A stretch of 64,000 nucleotides of DNA from an uncultured Eubacteriales bacterium (lineage in GTDB: Bacteria; Bacillota; Clostridia; Oscillospirales; Acutalibacteraceae). Shown piece after piece: positions 14,348 through 22,755 of this stretch; within the stretch, counting starts at the first letter, position 1; the number at the start of each line of letters is the position of its first letter. A program made the position numbers and the translations under genes. The stretch lies in the NCBI GenBank assembly GCA_934488615.1, contig CAKSSJ010000006.1:6727-70726 (forward strand), read 5' to 3'. Below the pieces are notes generated by a model. It was given only the letters and a program-made list of their open reading frames with translations, made no database searches and was not told where the DNA came from.

Positions 14348-17300
14348 ATGAAAAGGACATTGAAAAGAATTTTATCAATGGTATTAGTTGCAGTCATGCT
14401 TATCGGAATTGCGCCGATAGGCGGCGGCTTTACTGAAAAAGCAAAAGCCATGGATACAAGCTCATTGAAGGCAGGAGATATCATTACATTCGGTTCGTAT
14501 CCGCAGAGTAAGGTGACTGACGATGCGCTGATTTCAAGCCTTGAATCCGCGGCTGAGAGCTATTGGTGGGCGTCCTATGACTATTATTCGGGCAACGTCG
14601 GTACGGATGACGGAAGCATGAAGCCAAATAGCGATATGATGTATTACAAGGACATATTATACAGCGGAAATATGTACCGCGCCGTATGGATCAAGGAATA
14701 CAGAACGTTGCAAACAGGACGGGATTCTTCCGATTTTAATTCATACCAAGATGATAACGGCTACTATGCGGACAATGTTTATTACTTTTGCTATGAGCCT
14801 CTCACATGGCGAATCCTCGACCCGAGCGAGGGCTATGCTATGTGTACAAAGGCGATTGACTCACAGGCATATCAGAACTTTGTCTATCGCAACGGGAACG
14901 AGTTCTACAACAGTAAAGGCAGTGCGTATTTTGCGTCCGACTGGGCAACAAGCTCATTGAGACAGTGGCTTAATGATGATTTTTACAAAGTTGCCTTTAC
15001 GGACGCGGAAAAAGCTCAGATAGGCACATCGCTTATTGAAACTTCAAGTACATATTCACCGCAATACAGCGGTGTGGATACCTACGATAAAATCTTTCTT
15101 CCTGCGTTTGTTGATGTGTTAAACGGCGAATACGGCTTCGATCCGTCATATGCCAATGACCCTGCAAAACAGATCAAATCAACAGACTATGCACAGAGCC
15201 AGGGCTGTTATGCCGATAACAGCGGCAGCTCTTGGTGGTGGCTGCGTACACCGTATGATTCCGTTGATTCGCTCGGCATCGGTGAAAATGGCTGGCCGGG
15301 CAATATCTACATTGTAAATTATACTCACGGAGGTATTGTTCCTGCTTTAAAATTCAATCCGAAATCCACTATTCCGGAAGCCGAAACATTTACAATGACT
15401 AATACCGAGGTCGCGATGACGTGCGATTTTGAGTATAGCGATGATTTCTTTAATCAGTCCGCCTATACATATAATCATAAGCTCGCGTTGGCTTCATGCT
15501 GTTTTGCAACCTCGGCAATGGTAAAGGACGGAGCACCGTTCAACGATCCCGCATCCGCAAAGGAAATGCTTAATGCCATAGGCTTCGGAAATAACGACGG
15601 CGAAGCGTTGAATTATTACGGGTATCAGAAAAGCCCGACAATGAATTCGATTGCCTGCGTTGTTGCAAGCAAAAATGTCGGCGATACCTCGATAATTGCG
15701 GTTGCCGTCCGCGGCGGCGGATATGAGGGCGAATGGGCAGGCAACTTCAATGTAGGAACGGACATAAACCATGCAGGCTTTAATGTTGCAAAGCAGCAGG
15801 TCTGCGACAACATCATAAAATTCATGGATCAGGACGGGGTAACTCTCAACAAGAATATAAAGTTCTGGATAACGGGCTACTCACGCGCCGCCGCAACGGC
15901 AAATCTTCTTGCCGCCGATGTGGACAACAAAAAGCTTGTCGGCACAAGCACATGCTATGATTTAAGCGATTATAATTACGATACCGACGATGTTTTTGCA
16001 TATTGCTTTGAAACTCCGAGAAACACAAGAGATAAAAATGCGAAGAATTCGGCATATAACAATATCTTTAATATCGTAAACAGAATCGACCCCGTTCCGC
16101 GTGTTGCTCCTGCCAAGTGGGATTTTATAAGGTACGGCAAGGATTGCTATCTTCCGTCAAAGGAAACCTGCAACCCGCAGACGTACAGTGATCTTGTCAG
16201 CAAGGTCAGATATAATTTTGACGAAATATATACAGGCGGTAAGGATAAAACTTACGAGGAGGACTTTGTCTTTTATGAAGTCAAGCTTGGTCTTTCTACA
16301 AAAATTGTAGAGAACAAGTCGATTTCTCAGGGTGTATTTTTTGACAATCTTATTAAATACATCGCAGAGGGCTTCAAGTCTCCCGAATACTATACCGAAA
16401 ATTACCAAAACGGTATTACAAAGATTATTTATAAGCTGATGGGCAATATCCAATATGATGAGATTCTTCAGAAGAGAGACTTCTGGGACTATCTTTATGA
16501 TCAGATCTCGGTAAAGTACATTCTTGAAAATGTATTCATTAACGGTAATGCTTTGAAAAAGCTTTTAATAGAAGCGTTGACGACTTATTTTGCGGATGCA
16601 GGAATGACAAGAACAGAAGCGACTGAAATTGCGGATTCGCTGAGCGGAGTGCTTATAAAGCTGGCTTCGCATCCGAACTATCTGCTTACGGCTATCAAAA
16701 ACGGCAGTCAGCTGTTTATTCCGCATTATACCGAAACAACGCTCGCATGGCTCAAAACCCTGAACGGGGATTTCACTGAAGCAAATGCCGCTCTCTCAAA
16801 AATGCTCACAGGCGGCGAAAAGTACAGAGTTGCAACGGTAAACTGCCCTGTTAATGTCAAGGTTTATGACTCTGACGGCAATCTCTGCGGTTCAATCATA
16901 AACAATGAGGTTCAGTATATTGAAGACGGAGTCAGCGTTTATGTAAACGACAACGGCGAAAAATGCTTCTGTCTGCCCGAGGACGAAGAATTCAGATTCG
17001 AATTCACGGGCTATGATGACGGTAAGTTAAATTGCTCATTTGCAGAGGTCGATGCCGTAACAGGCGAAAAGCTCACGAGCAAGAACTATTACGATATGCC
17101 TTTGGCGGACGGAACAGCATACACGGGCATACTTGAAGAAAATGACGACGACACAATCAAATCGCACATTTATGATAACGGCGATGAAGAAATCCCGATG
17201 TCCGAGTTCATTGATTATGAAACCGCACAGACATATACGGTAACTGCTGTTGCCGAAAACGAAAACGGTACGGTCAGCGGCGGCGGAGAATTCCGCAAGG

Positions 17301-17764
17301 GTGAGTTTGTTCAGCTCGTTGCGGCACCTGCGGACGGATGCCGTTTCATCGGTTGGTATAGCGGCGGAAAGCTTGTTTCAAATGATCTTGTGTATAGGTT
17401 CATGGTTTCTGAGAATTCAACTCTTACGGCTAAATTTGAATCGACGCAGAAGAATGTCAAGTCCGTTTCGATTGGCGATATCTCGCTGAACTACAAGAAA
17501 TCAACGACGCTCAAGCCGACTATCAAGGCTGACGAGGGCGCAAAATATAAGGTTGAGTATTCGACCTCGAACGCAAAGGTTGCGACCGTTGACAAGAACG
17601 GCAAGGTAACTGCGACCAAGCGCGGCTCGGGAAGTGCAACAATAACCTGCACCGTCACCGATTCCAACGGCAACGTTGTAAAAGATACCTGCAAGGTAAA
17701 TGTCAAGCTTTCTTTCGGTCAGTGGCTTATTGTAATTGTACTTTTCGGCTGGATCTGGTATTAA
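14348..17764 (+). CDS. Large secreted multidomain protein with lipase-like domain and Big_2 repeat
   Basis: 1138 residues. Order: signal peptide (1-35); a FGSYPQS...WWWLRTPYDS region resembling DUF6273 (about 40-345); an alpha/beta-hydrolase-like section with a class 3 lipase-style nucleophile elbow GYSRAA (Ser near 512); an extended region; an InlB-type repeat with GWYSGG (about 960-1030); a Big_2 Ig-like domain (about 1037-1119); and a hydrophobic tail ending LFGWIWY. AGGAGG lies seven bases before ATG 14348; the longer upstream frame reads through the leader hairpin and is rejected. Probably extracellular and surface-held; the substrate is unknown. His and Asp partners of the Ser were not assigned. 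Confidence 0.8.
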   Translation: MKRTLKRILSMVLVAVMLIGIAPIGGGFTEKAKAMDTSSLKAGDIITFGSYPQSKVTDDALISSLESAAESYWWASYDYYSGNVGTDDGSMKPNSDMMYYKDILYSGNMYRAVWIKEYRTLQTGRDSSDFNSYQDDNGYYADNVYYFCYEPLTWRILDPSEGYAMCTKAIDSQAYQNFVYRNGNEFYNSKGSAYFASDWATSSLRQWLNDDFYKVAFTDAEKAQIGTSLIETSSTYSPQYSGVDTYDKIFLPAFVDVLNGEYGFDPSYANDPAKQIKSTDYAQSQGCYADNSGSSWWWLRTPYDSVDSLGIGENGWPGNIYIVNYTHGGIVPALKFNPKSTIPEAETFTMTNTEVAMTCDFEYSDDFFNQSAYTYNHKLALASCCFATSAMVKDGAPFNDPASAKEMLNAIGFGNNDGEALNYYGYQKSPTMNSIACVVASKNVGDTSIIAVAVRGGGYEGEWAGNFNVGTDINHAGFNVAKQQVCDNIIKFMDQDGVTLNKNIKFWITGYSRAAATANLLAADVDNKKLVGTSTCYDLSDYNYDTDDVFAYCFETPRNTRDKNAKNSAYNNIFNIVNRIDPVPRVAPAKWDFIRYGKDCYLPSKETCNPQTYSDLVSKVRYNFDEIYTGGKDKTYEEDFVFYEVKLGLSTKIVENKSISQGVFFDNLIKYIAEGFKSPEYYTENYQNGITKIIYKLMGNIQYDEILQKRDFWDYLYDQISVKYILENVFINGNALKKLLIEALTTYFADAGMTRTEATEIADSLSGVLIKLASHPNYLLTAIKNGSQLFIPHYTETTLAWLKTLNGDFTEANAALSKMLTGGEKYRVATVNCPVNVKVYDSDGNLCGSIINNEVQYIEDGVSVYVNDNGEKCFCLPEDEEFRFEFTGYDDGKLNCSFAEVDAVTGEKLTSKNYYDMPLADGTAYTGILEENDDDTIKSHIYDNGDEEIPMSEFIDYETAQTYTVTAVAENENGTVSGGGEFRKGEFVQLVAAPADGCRFIGWYSGGKLVSNDLVYRFMVSENSTLTAKFESTQKNVKSVSIGDISLNYKKSTTLKPTIKADEGAKYKVEYSTSNAKVATVDKNGKVTATKRGSGSATITCTVTDSNGNVVKDTCKVNVKLSFGQWLIVIVLFGWIWY

Positions 17765-17779
17765 ATCAGAATCTTAAAA

Positions 17780-17816
17780 GGCTCCCTGAAGAATAAATCT
17801 TCGGGGAGCCGATTTT
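17780..17816 (+). terminator. Rho-independent terminator
   Basis: GGCTCCCTGAAGA pairs with TCTTCGGGGAGCC (one T-G) around ATAAA, followed by GATTTT. The T run is modest. Confidence 0.8.
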
Positions 17817-17848
17817 ATATCTGAAATTCTTATAAACCTTCGGGAGAA

Positions 17849-18394
17849 TTATTCACCGAAATATCTCTTGAGAAGACCTGCAAAAGCTTTGCCGTGACGG
17901 GCTTCATCGCGTGCCATCTCATGAACCGTGTCATGAATAGCGTCGAGGTTAGCTTCCTTGGCTCTCTTAGCAAGGTCAAACTTACCTGCCGTTGCGCCGT
18001 TTTCTGCGGCAACTCTCATCTCAAGGTTCTTCTTTGTTGAGTCCGTAACAACCTCGCCGAGAAGCTCTGCAAACTTTGCAGCATGCTCAGCCTCTTCGTA
18101 GGCTGCCTTTTCCCAATAAAGACCGATCTCGGGATAGCCTTCTCTGTGAGCTACTCTTGCCATTGCGAGATACATACCAACCTCTGAGCATTCGCCGTTG
18201 AAATTAGCTCTGAGATCCTCAAGAATATCCTCTGAAACGCCCTGTGCAACGCCGACAACGTGCTCTGCTGCCCAAGACATTCCCTCGTCCTGCTTGTTAA
18301 ACTTTGATGCGGGAACTCCGCACTGCGGACACTTCTCAGGAGGAGTGTCGCCCTCGTGAACATAACCGCATACACTGCATACCCATTTTGCCAT
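17849..18394 (-). CDS. Rubrerythrin with N-terminal rubredoxin domain (reverse rubrerythrin)
   Basis: Diiron peroxidase that reduces hydrogen peroxide in anaerobes. Residues 1-35 form a rubredoxin-like iron site (WVCSVCGYVHEGDTPP, then CPQCG). The ferritin-like four-helix domain follows, with diiron ligands in FNGECSEVGMY, EEAEHAAKF, EMRVAAENGA and ARDEARHGKAF. The rubredoxin-first order is that of clostridial reverse rubrerythrins. It starts 22 bases downstream of the PerR-type gene on the same strand with a GGAGG site, so regulator and target share one transcript. 181 residues, complete. Confidence 0.93.
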   Translation of the reverse strand: MAKWVCSVCGYVHEGDTPPEKCPQCGVPASKFNKQDEGMSWAAEHVVGVAQGVSEDILEDLRANFNGECSEVGMYLAMARVAHREGYPEIGLYWEKAAYEEAEHAAKFAELLGEVVTDSTKKNLEMRVAAENGATAGKFDLAKRAKEANLDAIHDTVHEMARDEARHGKAFAGLLKRYFGE

Positions 18395-18416
18395 AATAAT
18401 TTACCTCCAAATAATT

Positions 18417-18803
18417 TTATTTTGCATTGAGACAATCATCGCAAACACCGCTGAAAATCAGCTCGTGCGTATCAATGCGTCCCTTTGCATATGCTTGCGC
18501 TTTTGAATTAATATCATCGAATGGGGGCATATCTACATCGGTAACTCTGCCGCATTCAAGACACTGAAAATGATAGTGAAGCTCCTTGTTGCCGTCGTAA
18601 CGGTCGGCGCCCTCAAAGCTTATCTTGAGAATTACGCCGTCGGAAGCGAGCATATTAAGGTTTCTGTACACCGTGCCGAGACTTAAATTCGGCATTTCCG
18701 CCTTGAGCGTAAAGTACAGATCCTCGGCTGTGGGATGATCCTTCCGAGAACGAAGCTCTGTGAGAATTGCATCACGCTGTTTTGAATGTTTTAAAGCTGC
18801 CAT
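18417..18803 (-). CDS. Fur-family peroxide regulator, PerR-like
   Basis: A 128-residue metal-dependent repressor. The winged helix covers residues about 1-75 (HPTAEDLY, LSLGTVYRNLNML). The dimerisation domain carries RYDG...HYHFQC and the two zinc-site pairs CLEC and CDDC. The Asp in RYD and the HxH arrangement resemble PerR of Bacillus rather than iron-sensing Fur. Its position directly ahead of rubrerythrin strongly supports peroxide sensing. A palindrome just downstream of its own -10 box suggests autoregulation. Confidence 0.88.
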   Translation of the reverse strand: MAALKHSKQRDAILTELRSRKDHPTAEDLYFTLKAEMPNLSLGTVYRNLNMLASDGVILKISFEGADRYDGNKELHYHFQCLECGRVTDVDMPPFDDINSKAQAYAKGRIDTHELIFSGVCDDCLNAK

Positions 18804-18819
18804 AGATTTACCTCATCAA

Positions 18820-18867
18820 TAATAGTAATCGTTACTGTTATTATAACTGATTATTTTTAAAAGTCAA
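18820..18867 (-). promoter_or_regulatory. perR-rubrerythrin promoter with overlapping palindromic operator
   Basis: Read on the minus strand, TTGACT (18862-18867) and TATAAT (18840-18845) are 16 bases apart. A 21-bp palindrome, arms TAATAGTAA and TTACTGTTA around TCG, with 8 of 9 positions paired, occupies 18820-18840, over the expected transcription start. An A/T-rich palindrome here is what a PerR/Fur repressor site would look like; binding is inferred. Confidence 0.7.
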
Positions 18868-18885
18868 GAGGTTTTCAAAAATTTT

Positions 18886-18914
18886 TTGACAAATTTATTT
18901 TTTCATTGTAATAT
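18886..18914 (+). promoter_or_regulatory. Promoter of the small lipoprotein gene
   Basis: Perfect TTGACA (18886-18891), 17-base spacer, TAATAT (18909-18914). It is divergent from the perR promoter, with -35 boxes 18 bases apart. Confidence 0.8.
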
Positions 18915-18954
18915 ATTTTACAGAAAATGAATTTTTATTACAGGGGAGATACAT

Positions 18955-19368
18955 ATGAAAAGGATTTTTGCAATTTTTCTTTTGAGCTTGCTTTTTGCCT
19001 CGCTTTGCGCTTGCGGCAAAAAGGATACCGATAATGAGAATACGGGCGATTTAACAAATCCGCCGCCGTACACGACCGTTATTGACGGCAAAACGTACAC
19101 GGCACAGAAATTGAATTCAAAGGATAACGAATATCAGATAGGATATTTTGACAGCGACAACAGGGGAGCGCGCTTTGAATATTACAAGGACGGCAAGCTG
19201 AGCTATTATTACATTTCAAGCGACTTTGACGAAAGCGGAAACGATAATGTTCAGAAATACTACAATGCCGACGGCAAGCTCTTGGGAACGGTTGACAACG
19301 GAAAATTTTACAACGCAAGCGGAAAAGAGATTTCGGAATCGGAAATGGACGCGCTTATTCCGTCATAA
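18955..19368 (+). CDS. Small predicted lipoprotein
   Basis: A 137-residue protein with a basic N-terminus, a hydrophobic stretch and a lipobox (LCAC, Cys at about residue 20), followed by a charged linker with KKDTDNENTGD. The remainder is rich in Tyr, Asn and Gly and shows repeating strand-like units of the YYNADGKLLGTVDNGKFYNASGKE type, similar to MORN or antitoxin-like toxin_YwqK repeats. No specific family could be assigned. It is expected on the outer face of the membrane. It has its own promoter and terminator. Confidence 0.75.
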   Translation: MKRIFAIFLLSLLFASLCACGKKDTDNENTGDLTNPPPYTTVIDGKTYTAQKLNSKDNEYQIGYFDSDNRGARFEYYKDGKLSYYYISSDFDESGNDNVQKYYNADGKLLGTVDNGKFYNASGKEISESEMDALIPS

Positions 19369-19373
19369 AATTA

Positions 19374-19404
19374 AGCAGAGACATTTGAATGCAATGTCTC
19401 TGCT
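19374..19404. terminator. Bidirectional terminator between converging genes
   Basis: AGCAGAGACATT pairs perfectly with AATGTCTCTGCT around TGAATGC (12-bp stem). A T-rich tract follows on the plus strand; on the minus strand the stem ends near an A/T-rich run, so it may serve both genes. Confidence 0.8.
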
Positions 19405-19408
19405 GTAA

Positions 19409-20311
19409 TTATTTTTTAAGGAATGGGATAACAACGTCCGCTGTTCTTTCGCCCTCGTCATAGACAAAGACATGACCCGAGCCTTCAAAGGTCACATACT
19501 CGGCATTCGGGCAAATCTCTTTCATTCTGTTGATCTGATAATACGGCATCGTTTTATCGGCAGTGCCCCAGACAACAAGCATCGGAATCCCTTGCTCATT
19601 AACGCTCTTATAGCCCTCGGTCGCTTCTTTTGTGTTAAGAATACAGTTTATAAGGCTTGAAAAGGTGCTGTTGACAAAGCCCTTGTACTCGGCGCACATT
19701 GCAAAATAGCGTGTGAAATCGTCAACCTCGCTTTGCTCGGTATGAGTCATTTCTCCTGCGCAGTTCTTAATTAGCGTTTTACCGCCGATCGTCTTAAAAA
19801 GAGCTTTGCCGAAAACGGGAATTTCACACAGCTTCATATAAAGAGGAGGCTCAAATGTGTCCATTCCCGCAGGAGCAAGAAGAACAAGCTTTTTAACTCT
19901 GTCGGGATAGAAGCGGCAAAATGCCGTCGTTACCGTACCTCCCATTGATGTGCCGACAAGATAGAATTTTTCATCGCCCAAAAGCTTTTTTGTAAGCTCG
20001 TTGAGCTGACGTGCGAAGAGGTCGGGAGTGCAGGCGTCGTGTGTGCGCTGTGAAAGACCTCTTCCGATAAGATCATATCTGATAACCTTATATCCTGCAC
20101 TGACAAGCGTGTCAAAGAGTTTATCGTATATTTTATAAGGAGTTGCATAGCCATGGGTCAAAACGACGGGTTCACCGTTGCCCTCCATTTGATAATGAGT
20201 AACTCCGCACGGTAATGAAATAAAGCTGCCGCTGTTCATCGCTCTTTCTTTGTCGTTAAGCTCCAAGGTTTCGACATGCTTGGCGAGCTTCCTGAGTTCG
20301 GTCTTTTCCAC
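19409..20311 (-). CDS. Alpha/beta-fold hydrolase
   Basis: A 300-residue cytoplasmic hydrolase. It has the oxyanion-hole HG motif (LTHGYATPY), RYDLIGRGLS, the nucleophile elbow GTSMGG, an acid region VVWGTADKTMP, and the catalytic His in FEGSGHVFV. This is the full triad expected for the family (epoxide hydrolase/haloperoxidase-like). Substrate not predictable. The start is GTG: AGGGAG lies eight bases before it and the adjacent ATG is out of frame. It stands alone, converging on the lipoprotein gene. Confidence 0.85.
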   Translation of the reverse strand: MEKTELRKLAKHVETLELNDKERAMNSGSFISLPCGVTHYQMEGNGEPVVLTHGYATPYKIYDKLFDTLVSAGYKVIRYDLIGRGLSQRTHDACTPDLFARQLNELTKKLLGDEKFYLVGTSMGGTVTTAFCRFYPDRVKKLVLLAPAGMDTFEPPLYMKLCEIPVFGKALFKTIGGKTLIKNCAGEMTHTEQSEVDDFTRYFAMCAEYKGFVNSTFSSLINCILNTKEATEGYKSVNEQGIPMLVVWGTADKTMPYYQINRMKEICPNAEYVTFEGSGHVFVYDEGERTADVVIPFLKK

Positions 20312-20409
20312 ATAATCAACTCCCTGATTTTTTACTATTTTATCACATTAAAATAGCTTTTTCAATATCTGTCAGTATTATATTGTAACCTATTGTAAAT
20401 TGTCTTAAC

Positions 20410-20438
20410 TTGACAAAATCATGCGTAAATGTTATTAT
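20410..20438 (+). promoter_or_regulatory. Promoter of the pseudokinase gene
   Basis: TTGACA (20410-20415), 17-base spacer, TATTAT (20433-20438). Confidence 0.8.
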
Positions 20439-20473
20439 AGCCTAAAGAAATCTGAGTTTTCGGAAGAAGGTAT

Positions 20474-22219
20474 ATGATGATCAATTCAGATAATTTATGT
20501 ATGAGCTGTATGAAGGACATCGGAACGGAAAAGCAGTGTCCTTATTGCGGCTTTCATGTCGATTCAAAACAGATCGAGCCGTATCTGCCTATAAGAACGG
20601 TTCTTGGAAACAGATATTTGGTCGGCAAGCTTCTTGAATATAACGGCGACGGTGCCACTTATATGGGTCTTGACCTCTCAACGAGAGAGGCGGTTAATAT
20701 CCGTGAATTTTTCCCCGAGGGAATTGCTCTCCGCGATCCAAAAACGCTTGGAGTATATGCGGCTCAGGGCAATGAGGTCGCTTTCAATGAGTGCTTGCAG
20801 AGCTTTATTGAGATGTGGAGAAAGCTCATGCGTCTCAGCGGCCTTTCAGCGCTTATTAAGGTTAGGGATACGCTTGAGGGCAACGGCACATGCTACGCGA
20901 TCACGGAGAATATTGACGGTATAACGCTCAGAGAATATCTTCTCAGAAATAACGTTGGATATATTTCCTGGGAAAAGGCTCGTCCTTTGCTTATGCCTGT
21001 TCTTTCGACCCTCGGAACGCTTCATGCGTCGGGAATTATTCACAGAGGTATTTCTCCGTCAACGCTTGTTGTTGCTCCCGACGGAAAGATACGCATTACC
21101 GGCTTCAGCATCAGTCAGGTAAGATCCGCGAGAAGCGAGCTTAAATGTCAGCTTTTCAACGGCTATGCGGCTTTTGAGCAGTATGGCTTTGAGGGCCGTC
21201 AAGGCACATGGACGGATATTTACGGCTTCGGCGCTGTTCTTTACAGAACTCTTATCGGAACCGACCCGATCGACGCTACGGAGCGTGTAACAAATGACAG
21301 GCTCATGGTTCCCGGTAAATTTGCCGAGCAGCTTCCCGCATATGTTATAAACGGACTTGTAAATGCTCTCCAGATCCTCCCCGAGGACAGAACGAGGACG
21401 GTCGAGGAGCTCAGAGCCGAGCTTTCCGCTTCGCCGAGCGCGGCGGCAGGTTCGGGCATGGAATATGAACCCGTTGTTCCCGTTAATGTTAAGAAGCCTG
21501 TTCCTCAGCGCATTGTTGATGAAGAGGAGGACGAGGACTATACCTATAACAAGAGAGAAGCCGCGAAGAAACGTCACAACCGTTCATCGCTTGTAATTGT
21601 AATTTGCGCTATTATTATTGTTATAGCGATCGCTTTCCTGGTTCTTTGGCAGACGGGCGTTATCAAGGTTGATAACGACAAGGAAACGACCGTTGCATCA
21701 GATATGGTTGAGGTTCCGAACTTTGTCGGAAAGCCGTACAATGAAATTATCGACAACACATATAACACCAAAAACTTCAAGTTTGAGAAGAGTGAGGTTT
21801 ATGATTCAACGGTCGAGGAGGGCTATGTTATCAGCCAGAGCGTTGACGTAAACGATAAGGTCACTGTCGGAACGACTATCAAGCTTGTAGTCAGCAAGGG
21901 CAAGCAGAGCATTGTATTCCCGACCTCGGGCATTGTCGGAATGAAATATGAGGACGCTCAAAGCCTGCTCACAAGACTCGGATTTGTTGTTGAAAAGTCT
22001 ATCAAGCTGAACACGGACAACGAGATACCGAACACGGTTCAAGGTGCATCGCTTGAAGAGGGCGCTTCATATGAAAAGGGAACGACCGTATTTCTCTTCG
22101 TTTGGGGCGAGCCGGAGACCACCGAGCCTGTAACGGAGGAACCGACGGTTGAGGACGATACCTCCGACAGCAATATCGTTGATGATACGATCGACAGAAT
22201 TTTTGAAAATTTAAACTGA
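20474..22219 (+). CDS. Zinc-ribbon/protein pseudokinase/PASTA membrane protein
   Basis: 581 residues. Order: zinc ribbon CMSC...CPYC (9-25); Ser/Thr-kinase-like domain (about 40-330); acidic linker; one membrane helix (about 372-393); two PASTA domains outside the cell (about 413-475 and 478-545); an acidic Thr/Glu-rich tail. The kinase fold is recognisable, but the catalytic positions are lost: the ATP-anchoring Lys is Arg77 (VNIREFFP), HRDxxxxN reads H190-R-G-I-S-P-S-T, and DFG reads T209-G-F. It should be catalytically dead or nearly so, acting as a cell-wall-sensing scaffold. Start could also be ATG 20477, better spaced from AAGAAGG. Confidence 0.9.
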   Translation: MMINSDNLCMSCMKDIGTEKQCPYCGFHVDSKQIEPYLPIRTVLGNRYLVGKLLEYNGDGATYMGLDLSTREAVNIREFFPEGIALRDPKTLGVYAAQGNEVAFNECLQSFIEMWRKLMRLSGLSALIKVRDTLEGNGTCYAITENIDGITLREYLLRNNVGYISWEKARPLLMPVLSTLGTLHASGIIHRGISPSTLVVAPDGKIRITGFSISQVRSARSELKCQLFNGYAAFEQYGFEGRQGTWTDIYGFGAVLYRTLIGTDPIDATERVTNDRLMVPGKFAEQLPAYVINGLVNALQILPEDRTRTVEELRAELSASPSAAAGSGMEYEPVVPVNVKKPVPQRIVDEEEDEDYTYNKREAAKKRHNRSSLVIVICAIIIVIAIAFLVLWQTGVIKVDNDKETTVASDMVEVPNFVGKPYNEIIDNTYNTKNFKFEKSEVYDSTVEEGYVISQSVDVNDKVTVGTTIKLVVSKGKQSIVFPTSGIVGMKYEDAQSLLTRLGFVVEKSIKLNTDNEIPNTVQGASLEEGASYEKGTTVFLFVWGEPETTEPVTEEPTVEDDTSDSNIVDDTIDRIFENLN

Positions 22220-22238
22220 CACTATTAAATAAAAAGAG

Positions 22239-22267
22239 AGAACAGCGGAAAATTGATCCGCTGTTCT
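22239..22267. terminator. Bidirectional terminator
   Basis: AGAACAGCGGA pairs perfectly with TCCGCTGTTCT around AAATTGA (11-bp stem). T-rich sequence lies on one side and A-rich on the other, so it can serve both converging genes. Confidence 0.85.
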
Positions 22268-22750
22268 TTATTTTACGATTATATCTGCCGTTTGTCCTCT
22301 TGTGACCTTTATTATATCGGAAGGGGAGAGCTCAACCTGACTGCCTATCCTGCCTGCGCTGAGCGTTACGGTGTCCAGCTTTAACATAGCTTCGTGATAT
22401 GTCGTCTTGAAGCTCTTTTTCATTCCGACGGGACTGCATCCGCCGTGGATATATCCCGTCAGCGGAAGCAGCTCGTTCTGCTTTATCATTTCTATCGACT
22501 TTTCGCCGACCGATTTTGCCGCCTTTTTTAAATCCAGATGCTCTGCGACTGGTACAACAAAAACATAATAGGTCTTTGAAGCCGAACGCGTAACAAGAGT
22601 TTTGTAAACTGCTTCGGGATTCTTGCCGAGAAATTCCGCAACGGTCACTCCGTCGGTCGGAATATCATCTCCGTGCGGATAAAAATGCGGTGTATAGCTG
22701 ATTTTCTGCTTATCAAGCAGACGCATAACATTTGTCTTTGTTTCTGCCAT
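22268..22750 (-). CDS. ybaK: YbaK/EbsC-family Cys-tRNA(Pro)/misacyl-tRNA deacylase
   Basis: Editing hydrolase that clears mischarged tRNAs, typically Cys-tRNA(Pro). The 160 residues match YbaK: KTLVTR with the conserved Lys, FVVPVAEHLDLKKAAK, and the GGCSPVGMKK loop near the active site. ATG 22750 is used; a GTG at 22759 overlaps the alr stop codon (GTGA) and is a possible alternative. It follows alr directly on the minus strand, forming a cyclophilin-alr-ybaK unit. Confidence 0.9.
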   Translation of the reverse strand: MAETKTNVMRLLDKQKISYTPHFYPHGDDIPTDGVTVAEFLGKNPEAVYKTLVTRSASKTYYVFVVPVAEHLDLKKAAKSVGEKSIEMIKQNELLPLTGYIHGGCSPVGMKKSFKTTYHEAMLKLDTVTLSAGRIGSQVELSPSDIIKVTRGQTADIIVK

Positions 22751-22755
22751 TTTAA

